From Cristatella mucedo (taxonomy: Eukaryota > Bryozoa > Phylactolaemata > Cristatellidae), in contig WPIO01000010.1 in NCBI GenBank assembly GCA_009760855.2, positions 3,832,501-3,896,500 on the forward strand: a stretch of 64,000 nt of DNA. The letters are read 5' to 3'. Position numbers and translations under genes: made by a program. Of the stretch, positions 22,431 through 32,910 are shown one piece after another (positions within the stretch are counted from its first letter, which is position 1; each line of letters opens with the position of its first letter). Under the pieces are notes generated by a model that worked only from the letters and a program-made list of their open reading frames with translations, was not told the DNA's origin and made no database searches.

Positions 22431-23212
22431 GTTTCTTATATATTTTTCGTGTAATATCTAATATTCTATCAATTGTTCCTCTTGTATAATTTTTTAACTT
22501 ATTTAAACTAGCAGGATTTGATACTTAGAAAATCAAAATACAAGAAAATCCGTAGCAAGCAAATCATTCAGAGCACCACCAATACATAATCCTAGTTTAG
22601 CTTTAGCTTCCATTTCAGCTGCTGCAGTTTTTGCATGTTCTTTAACGTAGGTAGGTTGCCTTGGGTTAAGTGCAGGACGTGTTGCTGATTCTGCTAGAAC
22701 TAAGTCAGATAAATTTCTTATCTCAGTTGTCTGTGGCTCTGGCATGCATCTGTGGAATCTCGATCATGGATTAGTGCTTGTCTATCTAAATCGTTAACGC
22801 TTTCATATTCATTCCTCTTCCATTCTTTCTTTGAATCTCGTTGCTGGACATGCATACGAATATCTGCCTGTATTTTTAAATTTACCTCCAGGTACTTCTT
22901 CTGATTTTACTTCAGATGGCATTTTTATATATAGTTCTCTTCCATTAGATAGTTTATTTAAAATATCTACAACACCATACCAGCACCGTGTTTTCTATTT
23001 GCTCTCAATTGCTTTGAACTGAAATTTAGTTGCATTCTAACGCCTTTAGATTTGCATCTTTCAAATCTTGCAATTTGAGTTTTGGTTTCCAAAATACTGC
23101 TAGTTCCTGATAAGTCTTCATGTTTAAGCCTCACTGAAATTGGTTCTTTTGATCTAGCAATTGGATTTCTTTGATAATCAGAAAGAGTTACTTTCGTTTC
23201 ATGATATTCCAT
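22400..23212 (-). pseudogene. Uncharacterised viral protein
   Basis: Starts with MEYHETKVTLSDYQRN at 23,212 and continues through NGRELYIKMPSEVKSEEVPG (about 22,900-22,950) and RYSYACPATRFKERMEEE to an Ala-rich helix (EHAKTAAAEMEAKAKLGL, about 22,600). It ends near 22,400 with a basic segment containing LKNYTRGTIDRILDITRK. Frame changes lie near 22,970, 22,745 and 22,530. No catalytic motif recognised. It sits between convergent protease-side and HNH genes. Confidence 0.4.
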
Positions 23213-23263
23213 TCTATTGTAGAATGAATTTTATTTAAAGATTAGCAAAAGTATTATTAATTA

Positions 23264-23775
23264 CAATGACACAGGAATCTTTAAGAAACCGTGTCACGGA
23301 ACATTTGCAATATGAACCAGATACTGAAAAAAAATTTAGAAAGTTAATAGACAAGGTAAAGCAAAAGTTTAATCACAAGCAGGAAATATTTGTATTGGTT
23401 ATCGAAGAATAAAAATAGATGGAAAACTTCACATAGCTCACCGCCTTGCTTTCTTGGTTATGACAGGTGAATTTTCTTTACATGAAATAGATCATGCAGA
23501 TAATAATAGACTAAACAATGCATTCAACAATTTACGTGAACTCACTCATTCAGAAAAAATGAGAATTGGAGGAATACGAAATAATATTACTTCGGGATTT
23601 GTAGGAGTTTTTTGGAATAAAAAGATAGGAAAATGGCAATCTAAAACTGATATTGATAACCAACGATATCACTTAGGTCTTTTTAATAATCCAGAAGATG
23701 CTACTATAGAATGAGATATGGAAGCTATCCGTTTGCACCTTGAGTTTGCTAGACTCAATTTTAACTTTTAACAGA
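23264..23775 (+). pseudogene. HNH-AP2 type endonuclease
   Basis: HNH endonucleases joined to an AP2/ERF-like DNA-binding domain are common as free-standing genes in phages and large viruses. The HNH part shows IAHRLAFLVMTGEF, then HEIDHADNNRLNNAFNNLRE with the His-Asp-His/Asn-Asn set. The AP2-like part shows GFVGVFWNKKIGKWQS and YHLGLFNNPEDA, ending in LEFARLNF. The ORF from MTQESLRNRV at 23,264 changes frame near 23,390, and TGA at 23,712 interrupts the AP2 end. It is independent of its minus-strand neighbours and may be a homing-type passenger. Confidence 0.75.
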
Positions 23776-23804
23776 AGATAAAAAATTAGTGAGATACACA
23801 GATT

Positions 23805-24900
23805 TCTAATTCTTGCTACATTTCTTTAGTTCATCTCCTAATTTCAGCATTTCATTATGTATTTCTTCTTGAGTCCTTTCATGCGCGAAAAATATTCGCT
23901 GATAACATTGCCAATTCTGCTTTGTAATCACAGGTTTTCTTTCCCCCAATAGTAGAGGATTCAGTTTTTTATGTCTTGCTTAAGACTGTCTGAGTACGGG
24001 ACTCCAGATTCTTCAACTAGTTTCTTGTATTTCTTCAAATATTCTAATCGATTATTCACTTTCGATTTTTGTACTTTTTCTGACAGATCAATATCTACGC
24101 CCGATCAAGAAGTTCTATCATGTTCTTCAAGTCAACAATTGCATTTTTTAGTCTAGAACTTTGTAAAATTAGAGCACTAATACTTTTTTCATGCGTATTC
24201 ATAGGTGGTGCTCTTGCAGTACACATTGTTAGGTCAACTATTTTCTTGATAAAACTAGCAGCAGTTAGTTATAGCTACAGCAAGACCGGTGGGTGCCAAT
24301 TATACTTGCTATACTTGCTACTATTGCTGGAATTGCAGGCAAAAATCCACCCAATCTAACTTCAAGAAAATTCTTTTTTCCAAGCCATTTGGTCTAATTG
24401 GGGCGCATCCCATTTTCTCCAACTGTTTATGTCAGAAACTTACTTGGATTTAGATACCAATCTGAATTAGATTTTTCTGCTTCAAGTAATAGTTTATTTA
24501 TATAGTAACCAATTTCTAAAGAAGAGCAATATTTTGAAAGTCCTTCTCTTTTATCTGAAATGGTTTTCCATGATACGTTTGCATATTTTCCAGACGCAAT
24601 GTCATCAACGATTTCTTTTATAAATAACCCTAAGTCTACCATTCATGTTATTCCAGACAAAAATCCTCCAAGCATTTTATCTGCAGTTCCAATTACTTTG
24701 AATGATTGTAAAACTGTTGGAACAATTATTGCAATTTTATCTGATTCATGTAGGCTAAGTCTCGTTGCAATCTTCGGGGCAAATTTTACAACTGCTTTTG
24801 ATCCAAGTTCTGCTGCTGTGCTGTTCCGGATATTACTTCTTTAATTTTGTCTAGTCCAGATTCTATATCTTCTTCAATAGAACTTCCTTTTTTCTTCATA
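23805..24900 (-). pseudogene. Virion core/membrane-active-like protein with LGG-hydrophobic segment
   Basis: The N-terminal part (24,427-24,900) includes KFAPKIATRLSLHESDK, TADKMLGGFLSGIT and DLGLFIKEIVDDIASGKY. After a frame change a VRLGGFLPAIPAIVASIASI segment (about 24,300-24,355) follows. The C-terminal part is helical (HERTQEEIHNEMLKLGDELK, ending near 23,810). A hydrophobic stretch just after Leu-Gly-Gly recalls the pX-type core/membrane-active proteins of adintoviruses and adenoviruses. TGA at 24,643 and TAG at 24,394 break the frame, with further frameshifts downstream. The assignment is structural analogy only. Confidence 0.45.
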
Positions 24901-24910
24901 TATTTTATAA

Positions 24911-25766
24911 ATGGAAATTATACCAAAAATAAATGGTGAACTATTTAAAGATCTTGATTGCAATGGTAATTCAGTAACTAACTTAGCTTATCCAGAAAGC
25001 GATTCTGATGCAATAAGATTAGATTATGCTCTTGGCTTGGATTTTGGAGGTAATACCGTCAATAATGTTTCAGGAGAAAAGCTTTAATTGCTAACTGTTC
25101 CAACTTACTTACAGAGAATTATGGAATACTTTATTCTCAACTGAACTGTGCAAATATTGTTGCTCTATCAAGAAATTCTGAAGATGGAACTGGATATCAA
25201 GGTTCTAGGCCTTACAAAGTTATAAAAAAAAATTCTAAATATGACACAAGTTTTTAATGGTGATTCAAATACTAATCTTGACTTAGGACTAAACAGAATT
25301 ATTTCTTTGAAAGACTCAGGATTAATAAGTAAGCAAACAGTAGATAATTGTAAACAACAATGTTACTTTAGATATCTAAGGTTTACAAGTTTTCCAAATA
25401 TCTTACCATTATGTAGTTTAGGATTAAATAATAATGTAAATGGTACAGGAACAGAAATTTTTACATTACAATTGACACCTAGTGATAAGCCAATAATAGA
25501 TCAAACTGGAAATAAAAAATGGTTATGGAAAACCATTGCCAACTTCTGTTCCTGGTTCAGCAAACAATTCTGGTATTCTATCTAGTATTCTATGGGAAAT
25601 AGATAAAACAGGTGCTTTCTTGGATTTAACAAATGATAACACATTTGGTGTGTCTGGAACTTTAGTTTTAGTAATAAATATTGATGGATCATGCAGTTAT
25701 GTTATTAATAATTTCTCAGTAGATAGTTCTGTTTCTTATGTTAAATTTCTTGTTAGTATAGTATAG
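24911..25766 (+). pseudogene. Phage-tail-fibre-like protein 2
   Basis: Starts MEIIPKINGELFKDLDCNGN. A first repeat has VTNLAYPESDSDAIRLDYAL; a second, after a frame break, has RIISLKDSGLISKQTVDNCK (about 25,290-25,350). The rest (25,360-25,766) is a non-repetitive domain with a frameshift near 25,536. The stop TAG lies three bases before the ATG of the next fibre gene. N-terminal repeats plus a C-terminal head is the layout of fibre 1 as well. Confidence 0.62.
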
Positions 25767-25769
25767 AAA

Positions 25770-26641
25770 ATGTCATTAGGTTACCGTAGGAAAGCACCTC
25801 AAGCAAAAAATACATTGTAGAAGTGGTGATATACTTTCTGATTCACTGATTATGAACCAAAATTTAATAACAAATCTTGGGGATCCTGTTTATTCTGGTG
25901 ATGAAGTAAATATAAAGTACACAGATACAAATTTTGTTACAAAAGTTTCAAGAGGAGCTACGTCTGATGGTGACATTGATAGGAATCACTTTCGCTTGAT
26001 AGATCTTGCAAACCCTATTAATCCTAGTGATGCTGCTACAAAAAATTATGCAGACACCAAATTACGATTGACTGGTGGGACCATTAATGGAACATTAACT
26101 GTAAATGGATTGATTTTTATTAGTAATCCGCCATACTCAGACAATGAAGTTCCAAATAAAGCACACATGAATGATAATTTTGTAAAATTAACTGCAGGAA
26201 CTATCGATGATTCTATAAATATGAATAATTATCCTATAATTATACAAAATGATCGTGTTAATCCTAATGATGGAGAAAATCTTAAGTATCTAAGTAAAAT
26301 ATCCGATGGAATTATATATACTGTAACATTTCAAGGAGTAATGAATAGTTCATTAAATACTGCTGTATATAGAAAAACAATTGCTGGACAATGGACTACT
26401 AACTTAGGCTATGCTTTAATTTCTAGAGGAATATCTTTAGTTAGATTAATGCATAATGTTCCAGGTGTTGGAAAAAATATTTATGCTTTTGACATCTACA
26501 TGAACACCATTGCAGGGTCAGTTATCTGGTGGTTATGTGCTAGATAGTAATAATAAACTAATATCTAGTTCAGCTTTCATATCAGGACCAGATTTTTTTA
26601 ACCAACAAATAGTTGTAAATGTTTATATAGAAATAAGTTAA
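25770..26641 (+). pseudogene. Phage-tail-fibre-like protein 3
   Basis: The longest clean fibre frame (25,852-26,547). Repeats: LITNLGDPVYSGDEVNIKYT, LIDLANPINPSDAATKNYAD, FISNPPYSDNEVPNKAHMND and IIIQNDRVNPNDGENLKYLS. DP/NPxxxxDAATKNYxD is the tail-fibre shaft signature. It also has LTGGTINGTLTVNG, the strand pattern between such repeats. The C-terminal part is a head-like domain, shifted out of frame near 26,515 and ending at TAA 26,639-26,641, one base before the next ATG. Confidence 0.7.
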
Positions 26642-26642
26642 A

Positions 26643-27658
26643 ATGCCTTGTAGAAAGTTATTAGATATGCAATTAACTCTGAATCTTGATTCAAACAGAA
26701 TGAAAAATCTTGGAAATACTGTAGGTGTATTAGAAACTGTTAATAAATCGTTTGCTGATAATAACTATCTAAGAAGTGACTCTGACCAATTTATAAGAGG
26801 AAATTCATCTGCTAACTCAAAAAAATATGTCAATGTATCAAATCCAATTAATGGAAGTGATTTAACAACAACAAAATACAACGATAGTAAAGTTGTAACA
26901 GGAAACCAAGAAGTGATAAATGGAAATATAAAATTCAATAGACTAACTGTTGCATATTTTTATGATTGTTTTTTCTCAAATTAGTGGGCTTTTTCATTAT
27001 TTTTAAGAATTATACCTGATGATAATTTAAATAATTAATGGCGCATTTTAACTAAATGGCAGTTCAGGTGTTTATAGTATAAATGATCTTCCAAATTATC
27101 CAAATTTTTATGGCTTAAGTAAGCTGTCAAATATTAATATTAGAATAAATAAACCAACTTACTCATTAAGATAATATTAAAAATAAAAGATTTTAATAAT
27201 GATAGTGGAGGTACTACTGTTATTGATAGTAAAACTAAATATGCTGTTGGAAGTAAAACAATTAGTCAAAAATAATTTTTATTAAAAGATGATAATAGAA
27301 CTAGAGTAAACTACCAAACTGTAACAGTAACAATGATAATATTTGAACGTGATTTAAGTGATGATGATATAATAGTTATAAATTATTATTACAAATTGTA
27401 TTATCCAAATTTCTTACCTTCTAATTTATTTCTTATTGGGTATTACGGTATAGAAGATAATTAAATGTTATTAAATGATTCGATATCAAACTGTATCGTG
27501 TTAGAAATATCTTGGGCAAAAAAACTATTATCTTTGATATTAGTTATCCTATTTTAAATTATCAAGGCTTCACAATTCCAAATGATTTAGACTTCATTGA
27601 GATTGGTTTACTGACAGGATTAATATTCATAAATCTAAAGAATACTGTATTTTCATAG
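26643..27658 (+). pseudogene. Phage-tail-fibre-like protein 4
   Basis: The opening frame 26,643-26,984 reads LTLNLDSNRMKNLGNTVGVL, ETVNKSFADNNYLRSDSDQF and VNVSNPINGSDLTTTKYNDS, again shaft-type repeats, then NGNIKFNRLTV. Beyond 26,990 the C-terminal domain can be followed through other frames (for example SINDLPNYPNFYGLSK and TVTMIIFERDLSDDDII). A TAA at 27,461 is followed directly by ATG, so the last 200 bases could be a separate small gene. Confidence 0.6.
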
Positions 27659-27659
27659 A

Positions 27660-28045
27660 ACTCTCCAATCTAAGCATTCTTGAATAAATTCTGCCGGTAA
27701 AGTAGAAGTCTGTCCTGATTCTAATGCTTTCGTAATTTTTTTGGATGTTTCCACTTTTTTAGAGTACGCTTCTTACTTTAAACTACTTTTTCTATTTAAA
27801 ATCTTTTAGAAAATCCGTGAAAATAGAAACATCTCTAACTTTTGTAAATATACATGAAATCTCTGGATCAGAATGATAAATTGTTTTAAAGCTTTGTATT
27901 CTAAAACTAATCGTAAAGCTTCTAGCAGCGAACATCCAATATCTTCAATGCATCCTCTTGGAAACGAACAAATATTAAAATTAGAATATTGTCGACCTTG
28001 GACTTCATCAAGACAATCAATGCATCTTGTTTCTATTGAAACCAT
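27660..28045 (-). pseudogene. Cysteine-containing uncharacterised viral protein
   Basis: Frame 27,806-28,045 begins ETRCIDCLDEVQGRQYSNF and continues ICSFPRGCIEDIGCSLLEAL. The Cys spacing (CxxC, later single Cys) could bind zinc, but no known finger is recognised. Frameshifts after about 27,870 disrupt the end. Confidence 0.35.
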
Positions 28046-28064
28046 TTCTATATTATTGATTTAT

Positions 28065-28925
28065 TTTACTGACCAGTAGTAGACGTTGATGCAGTAGCAG
28101 TTGAAGTAGACGTTGATGCAGTAGCAGATGAAGCAGTTGGATCGGAAGTAGAAGTTGATGCAGTAGCATATGAATTTCCAGCAAGAGCAGCAATTGTTGC
28201 TTTTTGTCTAGCACTTGTTCCGTCAGATAAATCATGTAGAATAGCATAACATTCATCTTTAACAATACCTAAGATATCTGGTTTAACTCCTGATACTCCT
28301 GGTATGGCTGTTGATAATGACGGTAGTTGACTGGCAATCTATGAAGTATAAGCAGAGATTTCTCCAGAAGTATCTAGAAGTGTATCAACTTTTGATGTAA
28401 TTGTAGCATCAAGATCCGTTTTAACTTGTGCAAGGCCAGAATTAATATCATTTTGAGCTTCGATGTCACACTCATCTAGGTAGAGTTTTTAACTGAAGTA
28501 TCAGTCATTACTAAGATATCTGAGTCAAGTGTTTGTTCATCATATGCAGTCTATCTAGATAGAATAAAATGGTTTACATAGGATTTTAGTAGAGTAGCAG
28601 ATTTAGCTAGATTGGGGTCAGTGATGTCAGTAGTTGTTGCGATTTTCCTTAATAACTAAACACCTTGTTTAGTTTTTGGAGACTTTGATTTCTTATCTGC
28701 TTCTGAGAAAATTTTGTTTGTCTTACTACGACATTCCATTAGCTAATCACATGTTTCACAAATTTATACAAGAATACTAGTAAATGAACTATCTAAATCA
28801 GGAATAAGTTGATCTAATAAATGCTTAATAATTCTTTAATCAACTCCTTTGAATTTTTGTAGATAAATCTTCAGTGCCATGTCTCTAAATTGTTCACAAC
28901 TAAGAATTCTTGAAACATCCATTCT
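28065..28925 (-). pseudogene. Ser/Thr/Ala-rich-tailed viral protein
   Basis: Begins MDVSRILSCEQFRDMALKIY at about 28,922. A single frame then runs for roughly 140 codons despite five stops (for example near 28,838 and 28,657), and changes frame near 28,480. The C-terminal half reads AIPGVSGVKPDILGIVKDEC and then a low-complexity Ser/Thr/Ala tail (ASTSTSDPTASSATASTST, about 28,080-28,160). The tail looks like a repeat-expanded linker. Not recognised. Confidence 0.4.
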
Positions 28926-28949
28926 ATATAAATAATAATTTTTTATAAT

Positions 28950-29356
28950 TCATTTTCTTCATTTATGTAGTAATATTATACTCCTTCATAACCTTTATCT
29001 TCAGGATTGCAATCTGGGTCATCTTCAGTGTCATCAGTATCATATTCAGTTTCATCAGTGTCATATTCAGAATCATCTTCAATTTTGTCTGTGTAAGCTT
29101 CAATTTCTACTTCATCAGTTTTACCTTCAGTCATTCCTATAATAGTAGATTTTATATCTTTAAAATAAAATTATTCCTGCCTCTTTAAATATCAACTCTT
29201 CTTTAGTCTTTTCATACTCAATCTCAATTTTTAATCAATGCATTTTTTGGTTATCCCTCTTAAATCATGCTCAATTTTTACTTTTATTTCTGGTTTTGGA
29301 AATGAACAATCTTCATGTTTTCGTATAGGCATATATAAATAAATATCTTTTAATGA
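28950..29356 (-). pseudogene. Acidic-tailed viral protein downstream of PolB
   Basis: Starts near 29,340 with YMPIRKHEDCSFPKPEIKVK and DLRGITKKC. After frame changes it carries a strongly acidic tail (KIEDDSEYDTDETEYDTDD, near 29,030-29,080). No known domain. It lies immediately downstream of the polymerase gene on the same strand. Confidence 0.35.
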
Positions 29357-32300
29357 CATTCAATACACTTCCCACCACTTTCTTGTATACTGTAGTGACC
29401 ATAAGCAAGTGAATAAATCCCATAGTCCAACCAGTATCGTTTGGAATCAAAAGCAGATAGTGCTAATTTATTCTGTTTAACAGTAAATATTAGGTGTGTA
29501 TCACTTCTAAGTAGTGCTTGTTTACATTTTTTCTAAACCCGTTTCTAAGCAGTCTTTAAATTCTTTATGTTTCAATTTTTTCTCAACAACATATTCTTTA
29601 ACTCCTTTAGCTTTTTTAGATTTTCCAATTGGTTTTCCTTCTTTATTAAGTATATCATTCATTTCACAAACAGATCCCTTATTAAAAACATTAAATGAAT
29701 ATAATTTTGGTCTTAAGAAAATACTTTTATTTAATATTGCTGATTGAACCTTGTCTGTTATCTCATTTTTAAATTTACCAACAATATTCTTATTACTTTT
29801 TATAATATTTTTGCTGTCTCATCTTCCTAGAAAGAATAGTCTTCAGGAAAAGTATTGAGATCTAAAAAATATTGATATTCAATAAAATCTTTGTCAACAT
29901 CTTCAGTAAAGATTTCCATAACCAATGAATCAGTATCTGTATACAATACATTTATTTTTTAATCATATCTCTTTTTTCAAAGTGAAGTAATAAAAATTCT
30001 GCATTACTTTTTTTAATAAATCAAGAATACAAAATCCAACATAAATTGGTTTATTGAGTACTACACTTTCGTTATTGCTCTAAACACGAATAATATTATT
30101 TGATAATATCTTTCTATCCATAAATCTAGGACTTCTGTATCTTCTAGTCATTAATGGTAAATGGTTTTTTGAGTTCTCATTAAATAAATCTATATTTCTT
30201 CTTCCTCTAAAATTGTTCATTGTTTTTCCAAAGAAAGAATTATTTAGTAGGTTAAAAAAATTCTTTTCAAAATCATTTTTAGCTTTATCTCTCATTTTTG
30301 TATTATTTACAATGTATGAAGAAAGCCAATCTTCTTGATTAAACTCCATTACTCCTATGTATGTTTGCTAGTACATAACCCAAATCTATAAAAGTTCAAA
30401 GATTAAGATAATGAATTACATATTTTTCTTTTGGTTCTAAATCCATTATTAATTGTTGTGCAGGATCAGCTCCCCTCTTAAGAGAACTTTGGTAAGGTCA
30501 ATATTTATTTTTAGTTATTCTCTTCGTTTCAGGCAACAGAGAATAATCTGAGAATAAATTATGCTTATCTTTTGGACAATGCCTATCAACTTTTAGTACA
30601 TAGCCTTTATTTAAAGTAGCTTTCCTTTTTTATTATATTATTTTTTTTGCATTCCAAATACTAACTCTTTGTTTTCATAAGAACCTAAATCCACTAGGAG
30701 GTAATGGTTGTTTCATGGCCCACCCATAGAGATTAGTTGCATCAAAATAGAGAAGATAGAAATTTAAATTTTTAGAATCAAAATCACTACATTTTGAATT
30801 ATTTGCTTTAGCATAACGTTTAAAAACTTGTGTCATTCCACCACGAATTCCTTTTTCAAAGAATAAATATTTATTAGGGTCTGTCAACAATTAAAGAACA
30901 ACACCAGTGTGTTTTAAACCGGCTGTCCAACTAACTGAGGCGTTGTTAAAAATTTAGCAGCTTTAATTTGATAATTTTTTATTATAAGATCTCTAAATCT
31001 TAAAAAAAAACATCTACCAATGATAACACATTATTTATCAAGTACAAATCGGGATATTCCTGTAGATTTTTTATGTTAAAAGCATTCCAAACTTTCTTTG
31101 CATGTTCATAATCTTCATGTGTAATATCTACCTCCACTCAGACTTGATAACACTTTTTTCAATTGGTGGTAAACTTGTTTCTTCAAATCTAGCAAAATAA
31201 TCCATATATTCATAAGGACAGATTCTCTTCTTTGTTAATAGTGCAATTTGTGCGTCTCTAGCACTTGTAAAATGGTGTCTTATTGTATCAAAAATTATCT
31301 TTTGCTTGGCATAAATTCTTAAAAAGTTCATCAATACTACTCAGTAGAAGCTGATAAGTCTCTGAAACTTAGATTAACAAAATCAATAGTTACAAACTTT
31401 TCTTTATTATTAGCAATTACTTTTTTCTTATCTAAATCACAACCAAGACAATTAACAATCAAATGAGAATCATATCCTCTTAAATAATGTCCATAAACAG
31501 GAAATTAAAAAGTGTTTGGACAAATTCTTAATTTAAGATTACACTCATTATGCAAAGCGCCTCGATAATTACCAGATAAATGACAGGAATGTAACACTTT
31601 TAGTTCTTTTGATAAACACTTTCCAAAAATCCAACAGACAGTTGCTTCTTCAAAATCTTCTTCTTGCTCAGGAGTCATAGTTATTCTATCAAATACTTTA
31701 TGTTTATTAAGTTTTTCCTTTAGATTTTCAACTTGTTTTTCGCATTCTTGCTTCAAGGAAAGAATTAATTAGCTTGCAGTCTTTTTCAAAAATTGGTTTA
31801 TAGTTTACTACAACTTTACTTTCGTGATCTAAGATTACATACCCTCCAGAACAAGGTTTGTGTTGATTAAAGGAACTTTTTATAGCTTCCTCTGGTTTAT
31901 CAATTGTTCCCAATAAAGACTCAAAATCAGCAAACGCCACCAATGGGGATTTTATCATTTTTTCAAAATCTCTAAACATAACTAAGTTACCAGTTCCATT
32001 CTCTCTACTTTTTGCAAGTGGCATTCTTATTTTTGCTTTTCCACAATGTTCTGATTTACAATCCTATATATGTTCATCCAATTTTTCTTGTTTATAAAAT
32101 CTAGATAGGCATCTATAACAAAACAATCTAATACCAATGTCATTTTTGTCCTAAATAGAGAATTAAAATTTGTTATTCAAGAATAGTGGGGTTTTTCCTT
32201 TATTAATATAAAGAAGTAAGTATATGTGTTTTTCACTTTCTTCATCAATTACAACTAATGGAGTCATAAAAGAAGTAAACTCATAGACGTTTATTGAAAC

Positions 32301-32880
32301 ATTGAACAGTCTTGTAAGTTTTGGAATATCTTCAAATCTCATTGGTACCCTTTCATTTACCATAAGAGGAATTCTTGAATCTTCTTCACTTAAAGGAAAA
32401 ACATTGTTTTTAATAAAGGTTAAATATCTGGGTGTTTCTCATTCATTATTTGTCTTAGATCAAATTTCATTTCTAGATGGCTGTCTCTTGAATGTAATGC
32501 CCTTAAAACACACAACAAAGCACACAAATTATCATCCTTATTTTTAATATTAATAATACACCTTTGTTTTGTAATTTTTCAGGTAAACTACAATAAGATC
32601 AATCTATTTGTGGAGTAAAACGTGTAAATTTTGAAAAAGCCTTAATAATCCCAACTATTCTACAAGTCGATCCTCCTTCATTCCACTCCTCAACAATATT
32701 TTTAAAAGTAGAAAAATGTTTTCCAATAATTGAGGTAAAATGAGAAACTCAGTTTAAAATTGCAGAAAAGCCTACATTAATTGCTGCAAATATAGTCTCA
32801 TATTTTTTGAATTTTATAATTTTACTTGAATTAAAATACCCATTTTTACATTACCAAGATAAGAAGAAATATCTTTCATA
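29356..32880 (-). pseudogene. polB: Polinton-type (protein-primed) family B DNA polymerase
   Basis: Replicative polymerase of the island. In order on the minus strand: an N-terminal region with DDNLCALLCVLRALHSRD (about 32,480-32,530), a Cys/His cluster FCYRCLSRFYKQEKLDEHI (about 32,070-32,130), Exo I FADFESLL (about 31,930), Exo II GYDSHLI (about 31,470), and RICPYEYMDYFARFEET (about 31,190). Polymerase motif A is YFDATNLYGWAM (about 30,720), followed by NNSFFGKTMNN (about 30,215) and motif C YTDTDSL (about 29,940). The C-terminus ends with LDYGIYSLAYGHYS near 29,395. All catalytic motifs are readable, but the gene is in eight or more frame pieces with stops such as 32,151, 32,064 and 31,505. 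Confidence 0.85.
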
Positions 32881-32910
32881 ATATTTACCTATATTTGTCT
32901 ACGCAAATGG

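Larger units (their letters stand above)
14060..32910. mobile_element. Endogenous Polinton/adintovirus-like virus, decayed
   Basis: An AT-rich block with abrupt edges, tiled by virus-type genes on both strands. PolB, an adenain-like protease, a double-jelly-roll capsid protein and penton-like proteins occur together, which in established knowledge is diagnostic of Polintons/Mavericks and the related adintoviruses. Genes are tightly packed; for example a TAA is followed directly by ATG at 15,707-15,712. Nearly all genes carry frameshifts and in-frame stops, and a host LINE sits in the capsid gene. I saw no terminal inverted repeats, integrase or packaging ATPase, so the limits are set by base composition and by the outermost genes. 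Confidence 0.85.

Noticed and set aside
14060-32910. Contaminating free virus or bacterial phage contig
   Set aside because: A host LINE-A with a probable target-site duplication sits inside the capsid gene, and host SINE/LINE sequence flanks both sides.
14060-32910. Reassigned stop codons (TAA/TAG as Gln, TGA as Trp) in a living element
   Set aside because: TAA and TAG also sit at natural gene ends directly before the next ATG, and frequent frameshifts show decay; deamination explains the pattern more simply.
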